Below are positions 45,894 through 58,075 of a DNA stretch of 64,000 nucleotides, in pieces. Under the pieces are notes generated by a model. It was not told where the DNA came from. It searched no databases and saw nothing but the letters and a program-made list of their open reading frames with translations. Position numbers and translations under genes: made by a program. The stretch comes from Ailurus styani (taxonomy: Eukaryota; Chordata; Mammalia; Carnivora; Ailuridae), in the NCBI GenBank assembly GCA_002007465.1, contig LNAC01000003.1, forward strand, positions 16,471,380 through 16,535,379, read 5' to 3'. Within the stretch, counting starts at the first letter, position 1; the number at the start of each line of letters is the position of its first letter.

Positions 45894-46280
45894 AGGTGTT
45901 GCCCTTTCTTAGTGCTTAGGTGTTATGTTTTACTATTGTGGCATAATTTTATTTTCATTATTACAACAACTATCTCAAAATTTTAATTTAACAGGTCCTC
46001 GTGAGACTATAATCTCAGTGGTACCAAGCATGCAATTCTTGTCATCTTTATATCTCTTGTAACTATGCAGAACTTTAGACATGTTGCATGCTCAGAATAT
46101 GCTAGTCGAATTAATATACAAGTTACACTCCGTTACAATAGACATTCTGCCAATGCACTAAAAAAACTGTTAATTCTTTTATTTCAAGGGATTTTAAACA
46201 AATACGATTCTTCTTTGCAAATAAATTTATGTACTTTTACTCTGTCATATATTATGAGTAGTATTAAAAATCAAAGTTGA

Positions 46281-46469
46281 GGGGCGTATGAATGGCTCAG
46301 TGGGTTAAGCCTCTGCCTTCAGCTCAGATCATAGTTTCAGGGTCATGGGATTGAGACCTACATTGGGCTCCCTGCTCAGCGGGGAGCCTGCTTCCCCCTC
46401 TCTCTCTGCCTGCCTATCTGCTTACTTGTGATCTCTCTCTCTGTCAAATAAATAAATAAAAATCTCGAA
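46281..46469 (+). mobile_element. Can-SINE
   Basis: GGGGCGTATGAATGGCTCAG with GGGTTAAGCCTCTGCC. The flanks AAAAATCAAAGTTGA and AAAAATCGGAGTTGA are the duplication. Confidence 0.93.
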
Positions 46470-46484
46470 AAAAATCGGAGTTGA

Positions 46485-48405
46485 TTATGTTAACTATAAT
46501 TTAAAAAGTTTCAGTAAGGTAGCACTAATTATCATATAATTATATTCAAACTTACTGACAGAAATTATTAAAATTTACATTTTCTTTTCTGTTTATATTT
46601 TCTATCACCCTCCTAGTTTTTGAAGAAAGTTTAGGAAACAGGTTGAAAACCCTACAAAGTTGTTTTTGCCCACATATACTTATTTAAACATGTACTATTG
46701 TTGAAGGGTTATGTTCAATTACCTGATGCTCCTGTTTATTGATAATTAATATGTTTTAAATGTTTGATTTTATTTCAACCCTTTTAATAACTGGAATGGC
46801 AAGAAAAGGGTATCACTCTATCTTTTTTTCCCTTTTGGTTTGATACAAAATGAATAGAAATATTTTAAAAGTGACCTTAACTTTAACCAGAAACACAAGG
46901 GAAAAAAATTGAAAGCTAGAAAATGTAATTAAAGTTCCAAGGACACACAGATGCACACGCACACAGAGTCACCTTCCTATTTATTTTATTTTATATTATT
47001 TCTTGTTGAAGTTACTTTTAATCCTTTTTCTGATACTGATACTAATGTTCTTTTTATAATTGTAATGATAATAAAAGTATCAATTCTGGCAATTTCACTT
47101 CCTCTCTTTATATTTGCTTGTTTCTAATTTGATAAATATTTATGAAAAAGAAAAAGAAAAGCAGTAGTTAATATTGGCTAGAAAAATATTTTAGACACAT
47201 TCCCCATCAGGTTCCCCCAAACAGCTGTGCCACTACACCTCCGTCCAAAACCCCTTGTCAAGATCTGGGCCTTCTCAGAGCTCAGGACGCCAGCTTTGCT
47301 GGCCTGTGCCCAACTGCGGGGGAAGTTGCCTAATTCGGATTCAGATCCAGTTGGAATTGTATTTAAAAACTCCGGAATCCGTGCATTTTTATTTTAAGAA
47401 GTTAACCACATATGCCTGTCCTCTTTTTTTTCATAATATTGCTTTTGAAATGATATGAACTGTATAAATAAGAACCACAAAATGAGTGTCCTTACTGAAA
47501 TCATGTTAGCCATTTTGCAGCTTCCAGACCACAAAAATATCATAATCTCAGGAAAATTGGACCTCATCCATTCAAACGTAATTATTTATCAAACTTTTTC
47601 TGGCAAAAGACTATAGTACCTAGTAGCTTAATTTGCACACATGCAAGCACTACAAACATTCTGACTTATTGAACACTTATTAGCAGAGTGGTAATCACTG
47701 AATTCAGTTATACTGGTCAAGGTAGTGGTCTATATAGATGTAGTTTCTATGGGAGCAGAGACAAGTGTTAGAATAAAGTTTAATAAATTATATCACATAG
47801 TATAATAGATCTTTTGCTTTCCTAAATAAATGTGAAGAGATCAAAATAAACTAAAAAATTAACAACAAAGATATGCTGTGGATGCTTTGAAAAAAGTGTT
47901 TCATCTTGAAATAATTAAAAGAAAATCTTATTTACAGTCATTAATATAGCAACGTCATAACAGCTTTCTTAGGAAAACAAACAAACTATAAAAATAGGAC
48001 AGACATTTATCACAAAAACTGTATTATCTGTAGCCTGATCTCATCACCTAGAAAAAAATAAAATAGAAAACATTAATTGAAATGATACCTCAAAAGTTGA
48101 AAAAGTTAACCATGAAGAAAATAGAAAATCCAAATATAAATTTGATTTTCTCATAAGCATAAAATGTTTCACTACGGAAAAACACAAAATAATATACTAT
48201 GCACACTGTGCCATGTTAGCTACTAGTGTGCTGTTTGATAAAAGAAAGAAATTGTTACAAAAGATAGTGCACCCCTTCCTTTGTCCTCAATGGATACTCA
48301 CTTATTGAATTTTCCCTATTTTGAAGTTTTCACAGTGATTTTCAAGCTGACATTGTGGAATCAGTTTTTAAAAATATTTCTGTTACTGAAAATTGTATAG
48401 AACAG
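46485..48405. other. AT-rich unique DNA with a small CpG-containing patch
   Basis: Mostly AT-rich. A short GC-richer patch at about 47205-47385 (CTCCGTCC, GACGCC, TGCGGGGG, TTCGGATT, CTCCGGAATCCG) holds several CpGs. A 67-codon ORF there is not convincing. No repeat is recognised. Confidence 0.4.
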
Positions 48406-48409
48406 TAAT

Positions 48410-48500
48410 TATCTCACAGGATTAATGTAATTAAATCATTAGCATATTTTGTGGTTCAGAGTAAATGTTGAATAAATGGTTATTGCTTATTATTTTAAAA
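48410..48500 (+). repeat. MIR tail remnant
   Basis: GATTAATGTAATTAAATCAT, TGGTTCAGAGTAAATGTTGA and ATAAATGGTTATTG match the MIR 3' half. Confidence 0.5.
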
Positions 48501-48951
48501 ATTATTGAAATTCACTAAAATGAATGTTTACTTTCACCAGTTAAATCAGTTGCAGTGGGATATTAATTTGTGATAAGTGTACACAGATCACCAGTGCAAA
48601 ATCTAATCTAGCTTGCTTTAACAGTGCTCAAATTCACAGATAAAATGGGAACTTGGAAGGTTTTCTTATGCTAACTGAAAATTTTAAATTTCATGTATAC
48701 ATTTATAATCACATATCCCCTTTAGCTTTCCTTTTACTGGTGTTTTGCAATAGTCAGTGATATAATGATTTGGTATCAGTAAAATTACACCATTAAGTGT
48801 ATATTAGGGACGGCAATTTTTGAGTCAGTATTTTTAATAATTAGGTCTAGGTTTTTTTATAGAACCTCATTAGAAATTCAGTTGAGAGAATTTAATTTTG
48901 ATTTGGGAGAGAGTCATGGACTATAAGTTGACCATTTTTCTTGGTTAATAT

Positions 48952-49018
48952 TTTTTTTTAAAGATTTTATTTTATTTATTTTGACAGAGAGAGAGAGATC
49001 ACAAGTAGGCAGAGAGGC

Positions 49019-49057
<39 letters not shown>

Positions 49058-49171
49058 GAAACATGTTCCCCGCTGAGCAGGGAGCCCGATGTGGGCCTCG
49101 ATCCCAGGACCCTGAGATCACGACCTGAGCCGAAGGCAGAGGCTTTAACCCACTGAGCCACCCAGGTGCCC
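48952..49171 (-). mobile_element. Can-SINE, antisense, with (GA)n expansion
   Basis: A GA run (about 49024-49053) lies inside the body. Head complement CACTGAGCCACCCAGGTGCC. The perfect duplication TTTCTTGGTTAATATT (48936-48951; 49172-49187). Confidence 0.95.
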
Positions 49172-49189
49172 TTTCTTGGTTAATATTAA

Positions 49190-50885
49190 CAAAAGAGCAA
49201 AAATCCTATATCTTTGATAAAGGTATCAATTTATAAACACATAGGTATAACATGCACATGCTCATATTAATTTGCAAATAAAAGCTATTTATATTCTATA
49301 TCTTCTACTTCAAATGTTATATTATTTACTAATAGAAATAGTGGGCATACAGAAATCTTGCAGCATCTCCTTTTAAAGTACCAAGGCAAATTTAAGAATA
49401 AGTAATTTATTTTTAATATGTGTTTTGGCAACACTTGAGATAAAAGGAAAATTATAGTTATAAATAAAATAAATCTCTAAGCAGGTATTTTATGATGCTA
49501 GGATTTTTTTCTTTTTCTATCAGTGTTCCAAAATGACAGGTCCTTATGAAAGTACATTGATCGAGTTGGGTAACACTCCTTGCTGATCACACTGCAAATC
49601 TCCCTCAGTTGGATACAGGGTCCCAATAGCTTCTACCAATACTAAATAGGAACTAAATTTACCACACATCAAAGAGTTTACTAAATTTAGGGCCGGCTAG
49701 GGGCCGATGAAATTATTGTTTTGTAGCCTAGTAACATACTCAAAATTAAATGCTAAGGAGAAAATCGCATAAGATAAATAAATAATAGGCAGAATAAGAG
49801 AAGCATACAGAGAATCACTCTAAAATAATTTTATGATCTTGTGTCTCCAGAGACTCTTTAAACTCTCAGTAGTCCTAAAGGAGACATTCTTCCAACTCTT
49901 AGTTTTCCCTCAGCTTGAAATGCAGAGCTGAATTACGATGTGCAATGGCATTATCTGTGAATATCCTAAATCAGAAAATACAGAAATGAGAAAGAGAAAA
50001 TTGGTAATTCCATCAACTTTGGAAAGAAATAAAGAATTTTTTAAAAGCAGCTGGCAAGAGAAAACTCAAGTTACCTTCTGAGAAAGAAAGTTAACTGTCA
50101 TGAGTATTTGATGTGTGACTGAAATACAGAGAAGAGGCAGAAACAAAACTGGAGGGACTTTTCTACTCAATAGAACATCTGCTGTCATCCTAACAAATCA
50201 AAGTATTTGGGGAAATGGATGGTTTAGTAGTTATTCAAATGAATTAATACCAAGCAGAGAACAACCAAAAAATTGACTGCTGGGGAATCTAGAGAGATAT
50301 TGATAAAAAGAAGTTTATTTATTTGTTCGGGTTCTTTTAGATGGTAGAAAAGGACAGTTTTATTGTAGTTACAAAGTGTGTTAAAGCAGTTCTTACAACA
50401 GAATCACTAGGAACACACAAAAATGTGCACAAAAGAGCTTCATTAGAAGAAATTATACACTATTTGCATATTAATTTATGTAGCAATCATAACTGCTTTA
50501 AAATACAGTATCCTTAATATAGAAACATTTACGCAATGTTTGTGGGAAAAAATTATACTTACATGGCTTAACATCATACCATAATGAAAGTCTGTCCTTT
50601 CTAAATTATAACTATATAAGCACATATTTGAATTTAGTTTTTGAAGTTGGGAAAATTTTTAAATGTATAATTAATGATCATATGAACTAATACAGATATT
50701 TAATACATTTTATAGTGCTTAAACTCAAGAGTTTTCATAATGCCCAGATGTTTTAGGGTGCACAGTCACTAATTTTAAAGGCAGCCGTCCTACCATGTTA
50801 AATCACAATATTTCTTTTTTAATATCAGTTAGCCCCAACAGACATTATCCATTTAGAAGTACAAATGAGCAAACCACATATTTTT
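49190..50885. other. Unassigned AT-rich DNA
   Basis: No gene or clear repeat. A short unusual motif, GGGCCGGCTAGGGGCCGATG (49690-49709), stands out by its CpG and GC content. Confidence 0.35.
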
Positions 50886-50903
50886 AAAATCATATCATTG
50901 TTG

Positions 50904-51065
50904 GTGCACCGGGGTGGCTCAGTTTTGGCTCAGGTCATGATCTTTCAGTCATGGGATTGAGCCTCGCATTGGGTTCTGTGCTCAGTGCAGAGTCCGCTTC
51001 AGATTCTTTCTCCTTCCAGCTCACACACTCTCTCTCTCAAATAAATAAACAAAATCTTTAAAATA
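50904..51065 (+). mobile_element. Can-SINE with internal head deletion
   Basis: GGTGCACCGGGGTGGCTCAG runs directly into TTTTGGCTCAGGTCATGATC, so the segment between the two tRNA-derived boxes (the GTTAAGCGTC part) is missing. The flanks resemble AAAATCATATCATTGTTG and AAAATGTATCACTGTTG. Confidence 0.88.
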
Positions 51066-51069
51066 AAAT

Positions 51070-51735
51070 GTATCACTGTTGATAACTGATCAATATGAAA
51101 TGGTTTCACTGTCATGTGCAAAAGTGTCATGCAAATATTTAACATTAAAGCCACTTTTTAGTAAGTGCTGGTGGTTATTTAGTTCCTGTATCTTTATAGT
51201 AGAAAGCAATATTTCTTGCTTTCTCTTCTGCTAGGCGTGAGGGATGATTACACTTCTCTGTCCCTTTGTAGTTTAGTGTAGTTATAGGACTTACTTTTTT
51301 GTCAATGAAAAATAAGCCAATGAAAAGTAAATCAATTCTTGGAAGAAATACATAAGAATTAATAGGATATTCTCCAGTCTCTCTTCTTTTGTCATCCTGA
51401 TTGTGGAAATAGAGAATTCTGTATTCTGAATTCTCCTTTAATATGGATTGTTAAGATGCCACATACAAAAGAATTGCCCTAAAAGGGCACTCATATTCAC
51501 AGCTGATTTGGTGAGCAAAATGTAAATATTAATTATTAAACTACAGAGGTTTGGAGGTTGTTTGTCACCTTAGTGTAACCTAGTTTATCCTGATTCATAG
51601 AATTTCCTTTCCCCTAATGCCCACAACTGGATGATCTGAGACTTCTTAGCCCATTCCACTGACTAACTTCACACATCTGAAGTTATCCTCTTTCCAGAGG
51701 GAAGAGGTATAAAGGACACTAGTTTAAAATCTGTC
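51070..51735. other. Unassigned intergenic DNA
   Basis: Nothing recognisable. Confidence 0.35.
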
Positions 51736-51739
51736 AGAA

Positions 51740-52690
51740 ACATCTAGCTGCATTGAGTGCTTTGGTGAATATCATTTAAGTAACAGGCTTAATGCTAAGT
51801 TATTTATTCATAATAATGATAAGATCAGTCCTTGTTCTTCCAGAGCCTATGTTCTAGAGACAAAGCAGATAAAAATACAAAGGAACTGGTTTAATACAAT
51901 GCAGTCACTGCTTTAATGGAAACACAAACAGGAAGAGTGAAAACAGAAAGAAATCTTGTCCCTGTCTGAGGGTGTTACAGAAACCTCTACAGAAAAGAAT
52001 AGATTTGGTGGTGGAACACAGAGTCTGAGTGTATTCAAGGCAGAGGGAATACGCAAATTTCTGACAATGAATGTATGAGATCAAGACAAGTTTGTAGTTA
52101 AATATTGCTAACTACAATACAGAGGGGTTTTCAGGACAGCTAAGATTGGACAGAGGGACCAGCCTATAACACAACAAATCATATAGTCCATGTGAAGGGC
52201 TCCATATGCTTATAAGTGAAAAACTCTGAAAGAACTTGAAGTCAAAATTGAAATGATCAGGTTGCATTTTAGAAATAAAGCAATACAAGAAAAACTGTTG
52301 AGATAAGTTTAGCATTGATTAGTATAAAGTGAGATAAGAGACAAGGAGAATATTATAAAGACAATAGAAAATAGAAATTATAGAAAAGGACAGCAAGGGA
52401 GATGTAGAAAAAGGAATACACAGAACAATATTCTTAATGGAAAAACAATCTGGGTGACAAGAATTGGAGAATGGGGACTGGAAGGGACTTAGGATGTCTT
52501 TAACTTTCCTGTATGTAGATAAACATATGGAACCACTGACTGAGATGGGGGATTTTAGAAGAAAAACTGGTTTGAGGAATGGAAAGGAATCATAGTAATG
52601 AGTTCATCTGGGGACTCTCTGAGTTTGTATTTGTGCCTCATTTGGGTGAAGATGTCTAGCAAGAGCTCAGAATAAAGTCTTAGATCGCTG
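51740..52690 (+). repeat. Ancient interspersed repeat, family not named
   Basis: CCTATGTTCTAGAGACAAAG, AGGCAGAGGGAATACGCAAA, CCACTGACTGAGATGGGGGA and GTGAAGATGTCTAGCAAGAG match, in order, the body of a common long mammalian repeat also partly present at 39930-40410. It is noncoding here. Confidence 0.5.
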
Positions 52691-52699
52691 ATTCATAAA

Positions 52700-54155
52700 G
52701 TGTGAATCAAATTAGTCAAAGAAATATATGGATTGAGTTGTAAAAAGGTGAGGATAAAGTAGAAGGGGGGAATAAATCTTTCTGAAATTTCTCCGTGTTT
52801 GAATCCCTAGCTTATTTCCTTAGTTTCCCTAAGAAGAATGCCTACCTTATGATTCATTAGAGCTTAAACTTTGTGAAATTAAGGACTTCACTTAATTAAT
52901 ATTTTACAATCTGCAGAAGTTGTAACAGTGTTGTTAGGAACCACAACCACTGTATACTTGGTTCCCCAGCTATGGAATCAATAACAATTACTCTTAGCCA
53001 GGTGGTCATCATTATGTAGGAAGTAAGTATATCCAGATATATCAAGTAGAAGTGGCTGACTATTGTCCTGCATTGTTCCGATATGCTCTTTCATCATCTT
53101 TCCAAAGTTAGAACAATCTGAAAGAAAGCACTGCCTTTTGAATATTTTTGTTGGAAAAGATTTTCTGAAAAAAAAAAAAAAAGGAAAGATTTTCTGACCC
53201 TGTAGCCATTTGGTTTATCATCACATTTGGCTTCTTCAACGAGAGAGATAATTTGTTTGGTTCCCTCTGTGATGATGAGAAAGTTTTAAAGATCCCCTAT
53301 CCATGCTTCTGAACCTTTACAGCATCTGTGACATCTCAGTCAGCAGAGAACCCAAGAAGGCCTGTGTGCAATAAATCATATATATTCAATGAGACGCAAG
53401 TCTATTCGCATGGTCAAATAACAAATGAACATATCATAGGTCTGATTGTACCTGAGCTCTGTCTTTGTACTCATGTCCTCATAAATATTTATCTGTCCTT
53501 AAGTGTTACCATTTAAGTTTCTCCACTGAGGTTTCATTTTCACTTTAATGACACCACAATACAGATTATCTGACTTCTGATATACCATTCTAGAATAATT
53601 ACCCAGTCTTTCCCTGCTTGCCTTCCATGGCCCTGGTCATATAGACATATGGGTACTAGATTTTGGTTAGAACTTTCACTTACGGTAATAATGTCACGTG
53701 TTGTCCACACACCTACAGATCAGGTTTTAATCTCAAAATTCTGTTTGGAAGCTTACTCCTTTGCCCTAACTCTAAAACCTTGACCCTATTCCCAAATCAG
53801 ACCTTTGGATATGTACATATTATTGTTTCAGTCCACCTGCCAACTGCCACAAAACACTATGCTTTACATTCAAGCAGATTTGGCATATGGTTTCCTAGTG
53901 TTTGTTAATCCAAGAGGCTTGTTCCATGTGAAGAAACAAGCATTCTGTGAATGATCAAAATCTGTAGAAAACTAGGTAAGTAATTGAGTTTATGTGTCTT
54001 TGTTTCAGAATGCATTTATTGAGAGATCTATTTACTTAAGCTATTTAATAATGACACCACAGATCCAATTATGTTAAACTGGCAAGAGTTTGTTTTATAG
54101 AGTAGGAAGTCTGTATTGAAGAGATTACCAGAAGATTAAAATGATTTTTCTGATC
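52700..54155. other. Intergenic DNA including an isolated poly(A) between direct repeats
   Basis: No gene is visible. At 53153-53197 two copies of GGAAAAGATTTTCTGA / GGAAAGATTTTCTGA flank a 14-base A run and nothing else. The rest is not recognised. Confidence 0.4.
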
Positions 54156-54172
54156 TAAAGAAAGGACAACTA

Positions 54173-54371
54173 GGGGCGCCTGGAGGGCTCAGTTGTTTAG
54201 CGTCTGCCTTCGGCTCAGGTCATGATCCCAGGGTCCTGGGATGAAGCCCCACTGCAGGCTCCTTGCTCAGCAAGGATGCAGGGATTCTGCTTCTCCCTCT
54301 CCTGCTCCTCCTAATTGTGTTCCCTTTCTTGCTGTGTCTCTGGCAAATAAATAAATAAAATGTTTTTTAAA
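54173..54371 (+). mobile_element. Can-SINE, caniform type
   Basis: GGGGCGCCTGGAGGGCTCAG with TTTAGCGTCTGCC. The flanks AAGAAAGGACAACTA and AAGGAAGGACAACTA are the duplication. Confidence 0.93.
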
Positions 54372-54375
54372 AAAA

Positions 54376-54880
54376 GGAAGGACAACTAAATACGTGACTG
54401 GCATAATTTAGTATGATGTGGGATGACACTTATTTATAAATATTCTGAATCATAGCATGCTTACTATTTCCAACCCCAAATCTAAAACATACGTAGCTAA
54501 TTTGGATTCATTTTTACTGGCTCCCTCCGATTTGGCTTTAAGCCCTTTTAATTTATTCTTGATTGTATTTATGTTTAAGCAGTTTGTCATTTGCATGATT
54601 TAATCAGAATTTATATTCCATTAGAAAATGTCATGGTTTAGGTGTTATAGAACCACTTTTTAAAGGAATTAGACTAGACTAAATCTATACTTATTTTTTG
54701 CTTCATGCTTATTCTCATAATATTACAAATCTGGTGTGAACTGTTAAGTGGTTTACAAATATGTTTGTAAAATATGTATGCGTTTTGTTATTTTTTTCAG
54801 GTAGAATATCCATTGAGCTCTTTGAGAATACACAGGAATCCTTAAAAATCATGGAAGATAAAATGTTTACTGAAAACCAA
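54376..54880. other. Unassigned AT-rich DNA
   Basis: No gene or clear repeat. Confidence 0.35.
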
Positions 54881-54884
54881 TATA

Positions 54885-55035
54885 GGCGTGCCTGGGAGGT
54901 TCAGACCCTTAAGCAACTGCCTTGGGCTCAGGTCATGATCCCAGTGTTCTGGGATTGAGCCCAGCATCAGGCTCCCTGCTCCCCCTGCTTGTGCTCTCTG
55001 TCAAATAAATAAATAAAATCTTAAAAAAAAAAAAA
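54885..55035 (+). mobile_element. Can-SINE with internal deletion
   Basis: GGCGTGCCTGGGAGGTTCAG head. The middle (the CAGCAGGGAGCCTGC part and much of the CT tract) is absent, so the copy is about 50 bp short. A-rich tail of 13 or more A. The target duplication is weak. Confidence 0.88.
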
Positions 55036-55039
55036 GAAA

Positions 55040-55400
55040 GAAAACTAAAATGTTAGTGTATTTATAAGTTTCATGCCTAGTCAATAAATCTCAATGAAAA
55101 GTGGACTTTTACAAAGTTTACAGTAATGTTAAATCATAACAAGTAAAATAACGAAAAGGTAGAAAATACTTTTACTATGCCAACCATATTACTTGCAATT
55201 TCCTAATTCAGACTAATTCAGTTGATACAACCATGGAAACGAAGTGGTGAGATGAAAAAGACCTTGAAATTTGTGTGTGGGAATCCGGGTTTTGGGATAA
55301 GCTGTCACTAATGATCTCAGTGAACCTGAGTTGAGCAAGAGGCTTAAACTTATAGGTTATCTTTCAAGATCAGTCAAATCATTTCTTGGATAATTTCTTT
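55040..55400. other. Unassigned intergenic DNA
   Basis: Nothing recognisable. Confidence 0.35.
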
Positions 55401-55406
55401 CTTGTT

Positions 55407-55800
55407 ATGGGCTGAACTGTGTTTCCTCAAAATTCATATGTCAATGCCCTAATCCTCAGTACTTCACAAGTGACTATATTTGGAGACAGAGATTTGAAAG
55501 AAGTAATTAAGAACATTCATTGGAGTAGCCCCTAAGCCAATATGCCTAGGTCTTTAAAAAACAAGATTAGGAGAGAAAGAGAGAGAGAGACCAGACACAT
55601 GTATGCACAGAAACAAGCATGTTAACACACAGCAAGAAAGCAGCATCTACAAGCAAAAGAGAAAGGACTCAGAAGAAATTAACCCTGCTGACACCTTTAT
55701 CTTGTAGTTCTACCCTCCAGAACTGTGAGAAAATAAATTTCTCTGATTAAGGCACCCAGTTTATGGAATTTTGTTATCTCAGTGCTAGGAAACTAATATA
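55407..55800 (+). mobile_element. MLT1 (MaLR) solo LTR, sense
   Basis: GTTATGGGCTGAACTGTGTT, AATTCATATGTCAATGCCCT, ACCCTGCTGACACCTTTATC, TCCAGAACTGTGAGAAAATA (poly(A) signal within AAATAAATTTC) and GCTAGGAAACTAATATA give a full MLT1 LTR. A GA-rich patch lies in the middle. Confidence 0.88.
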
Positions 55801-56500
55801 TTTCTCTTGGCCCCTAGAAATATGTAATCAAATACCCTTTGATCTATACCTATTAATTGTATTTGAGAATAGAAGATGACATGATGTAGATTCACTTCCG
55901 TGGGAATTCATATGAATATGAATATGAATGACTTACAGAAATAGAGAAAGTAAAGGAATTTTGTTTTGTCTACAGTTAACATAGCAGCACATTAGTCTCC
56001 TTAATCAGCATGCTGGCTGGTCCTGCAGAAAATAGAGACTATTAAACTATAAGATCTCTTCTCTTTTGGCAGAAAGGGGAATATTTACAAAGTATAATAC
56101 AACTCTAATGGATCATGTGTAATCATTTGGCACTATGATTCTAAATAATCATAAAACATATGACCTGTATAGTGATTCTTTTATCATTATCAATGACCTC
56201 TGTTGTGTGGCATGACCATATTAAATGTTTTCCCTGATATATTTATTTTAAAAATGTATAATATTCTTTTAGAATTGTTTACCTTTATTACTAAGCATTT
56301 CATACAAATAAGCAATAGCAAAATATAATTTAAAACACATTGTATCATTCAGCGTTACTCAGGAAAATAGAAACTACACTAGTTATTTTAACTGAACAGG
56401 TTTAATGATATGGAATTGGTTAAATTCCTAAAATTTTAGGTGTTAGAAGTAATGTTAATAGGGAACATTGATAGAAATGAAATAGCTGCAAAACACAGCT
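55801..56500. other. Unassigned AT-rich DNA
   Basis: No gene or RNA gene. Confidence 0.35.
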
Positions 56501-56504
56501 AGTC

Positions 56505-56830
56505 TTTCTAGCATGAAGTGAAACCTAGGAGACTATCAGAACCGAAAAGAAAAATACTGCATGGTATCACTTGTAGGTGGAATTAAAAAAAAAAAAAAAA
56601 GTCAAACTCATAGAAACAGAAAGTAGAAAAGTAGTTGCCAGAGGCTGGGAGGTTTGGAGAAATAGGGAGAAGTTGGTAAAAAGGTACAAACTTAAGAGCA
56701 ATAGGATGAATAAGATCTGAAGATCTAATGTAAGATAGGGTGACAGAAATGGATATATTTAGGTATTTACTTATGTGAAACTTGTTGGCTAATAGTTGTA
56801 TACAGATTTCTGTATAATTAAAATTTAAAA
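56505..56830 (+). mobile_element. Old L1 3' end, sense
   Basis: AATACTGCATGGTATCACTT, GTCAAACTCATAGAAACAGA, TAGTTGCCAGAGGCTGGGAG and GATGAATAAGATCTGAAGAT follow the L1 3' end. The internal A-run at 56586-56601 replaces the usual CTAAAAA. Confidence 0.75.
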
Positions 56831-57174
56831 AGATGTAAACGAAGGTACCTTTTGTCCAGGCACAAAAGTTTAGAATTGATAGCTTGGTTGTGTCTATCAA
56901 GGTTTACTTTATAAGTTTTAACTTATAAAAATAAGAGAAAATATAGGTAGAAAATAGAAAATAATGAAAAAGAAAAGCCTTTCAAACAGATAACAATTAC
57001 TAACATTTTTCATGTTCTGTCTCAGACTTCCCTTTCTTATGCAAAAGAGATAGATATGTTCTCCCAAATGAAATCTTACTTTGAGTATGTTCTTCTGACC
57101 TTAACTGTAAACTTAAAATTATGCCAGCCATGGATACCAACAAGACAACACACACACACATACACACAGAGTTA

Positions 57175-57270
57175 TTTTTAATAACTGCATGACCCACTGT
57201 CTACTGATGGACTTTTAGGTTATTTTCAGTTTTCTTTGTTTATTTTTCACAGTTATAGAATACTGAAGTT
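57175..57270 (-). repeat. Old L1 fragment, antisense
   Basis: GTCTACTGATGGACTTTTAG and GTTATTTTCAGTTTTC match the antisense ORF2 end (TGATGGACATTTAGGTTGTT). A (CA)n run precedes it (about 57148-57168). Confidence 0.5.
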
Positions 57271-57421
57271 CTGTTAGGCCATAAATAAAGTGGTGAGTTA
57301 AACATCCATATCCCTAGACATGTGGACAGAACCTCACTGCTCTGTGCCAGCTTTACAAGACCAAGTATTAGCTGGGCTTCCATTTCATCACAGGGCTTTG
57401 CATTTTCTGAAGAATTTTTTT

Positions 57422-57606
57422 CGGTTATTCTTTGGGCTTATAATTAAACACATGATTAAAACATGATTGGAGGGGTGCCTGGGTGGCTCAGGGGGTTAAA
57501 GCCTCTGCCTTCAGCTCAGGATATGATCTCAGGGTCCTGGGATAGAGGCCCGCATCAGACTCCCTGCTCAGTGGGGAGCCTGCTTCCTCCTCTCCCTCTG
57601 CCTGCC
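57422..57606 (+). repeat. 185-bp copy A, left of the single N, with truncated SINE
   Basis: CGGTTATTCTTTGGGCTTAT through a Can-SINE head (from 57472) that stops abruptly at CTGCCTGCC. The next base is N, and then the whole 185-bp text repeats as copy B (57608-57792). I count six substitutions between copies. The SINE here has no 3' end of its own. Confidence 0.9.
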
Positions 57607-57607
57607 N
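57607..57607. other. Single N, assembly join
   Basis: The only ambiguous base I noticed. It sits exactly between two copies of the same 185-bp stretch, as expected where two overlapping contig ends were joined without merging. Confidence 0.9.
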
Positions 57608-57657
57608 CGGTTATTCTTTGGGCTTATAATTAAAAACATGATTAAAACATGATTGGA

Positions 57658-57844
57658 GGGGCGTCTGGGTGGCTCAGTGGGTTAAAGCCTCTGCCTTCGG
57701 CTCAGGATATGATCTCAGGGTCCTGGGATCGAGGCCCGCATCAGACTCCCTGCTCAGTGGGGAGCCTGCTTCCTCCTCTCCCTCTGCCTGCCTCTCTACT
57801 TGTAATCTCTCTCTCTGTCAAATAAATAAACAAAATAAAAAAAA
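57658..57844 (+). mobile_element. Can-SINE, complete copy in the right repeat
   Basis: GGGGCGTCTGGGTGGCTCAG with GGGTTAAAGCC, complete to its A-tail. The perfect duplication AAAACATGATTGGA (57644-57657; 57845-57858). Confidence 0.94.
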
Positions 57845-58075
57845 AAAACATGATTGGAAAGACTTTTCTCAATGAATATTAATGTGTGGTATATTCTCCA
57901 CACAGATAGTCCTGCTATTCCTAAGGATTGTATTTGGAAGTTTAACTGATTGATCAATTTATATTTATTTATATTTATATATTATACTTAAATTGATTCA
58001 TTGGTATATTTCTCCTAATTGGTTGTGATTATAAATATATATTTTTAGAAAGATTATTCAGATTTAAGACCAGGT

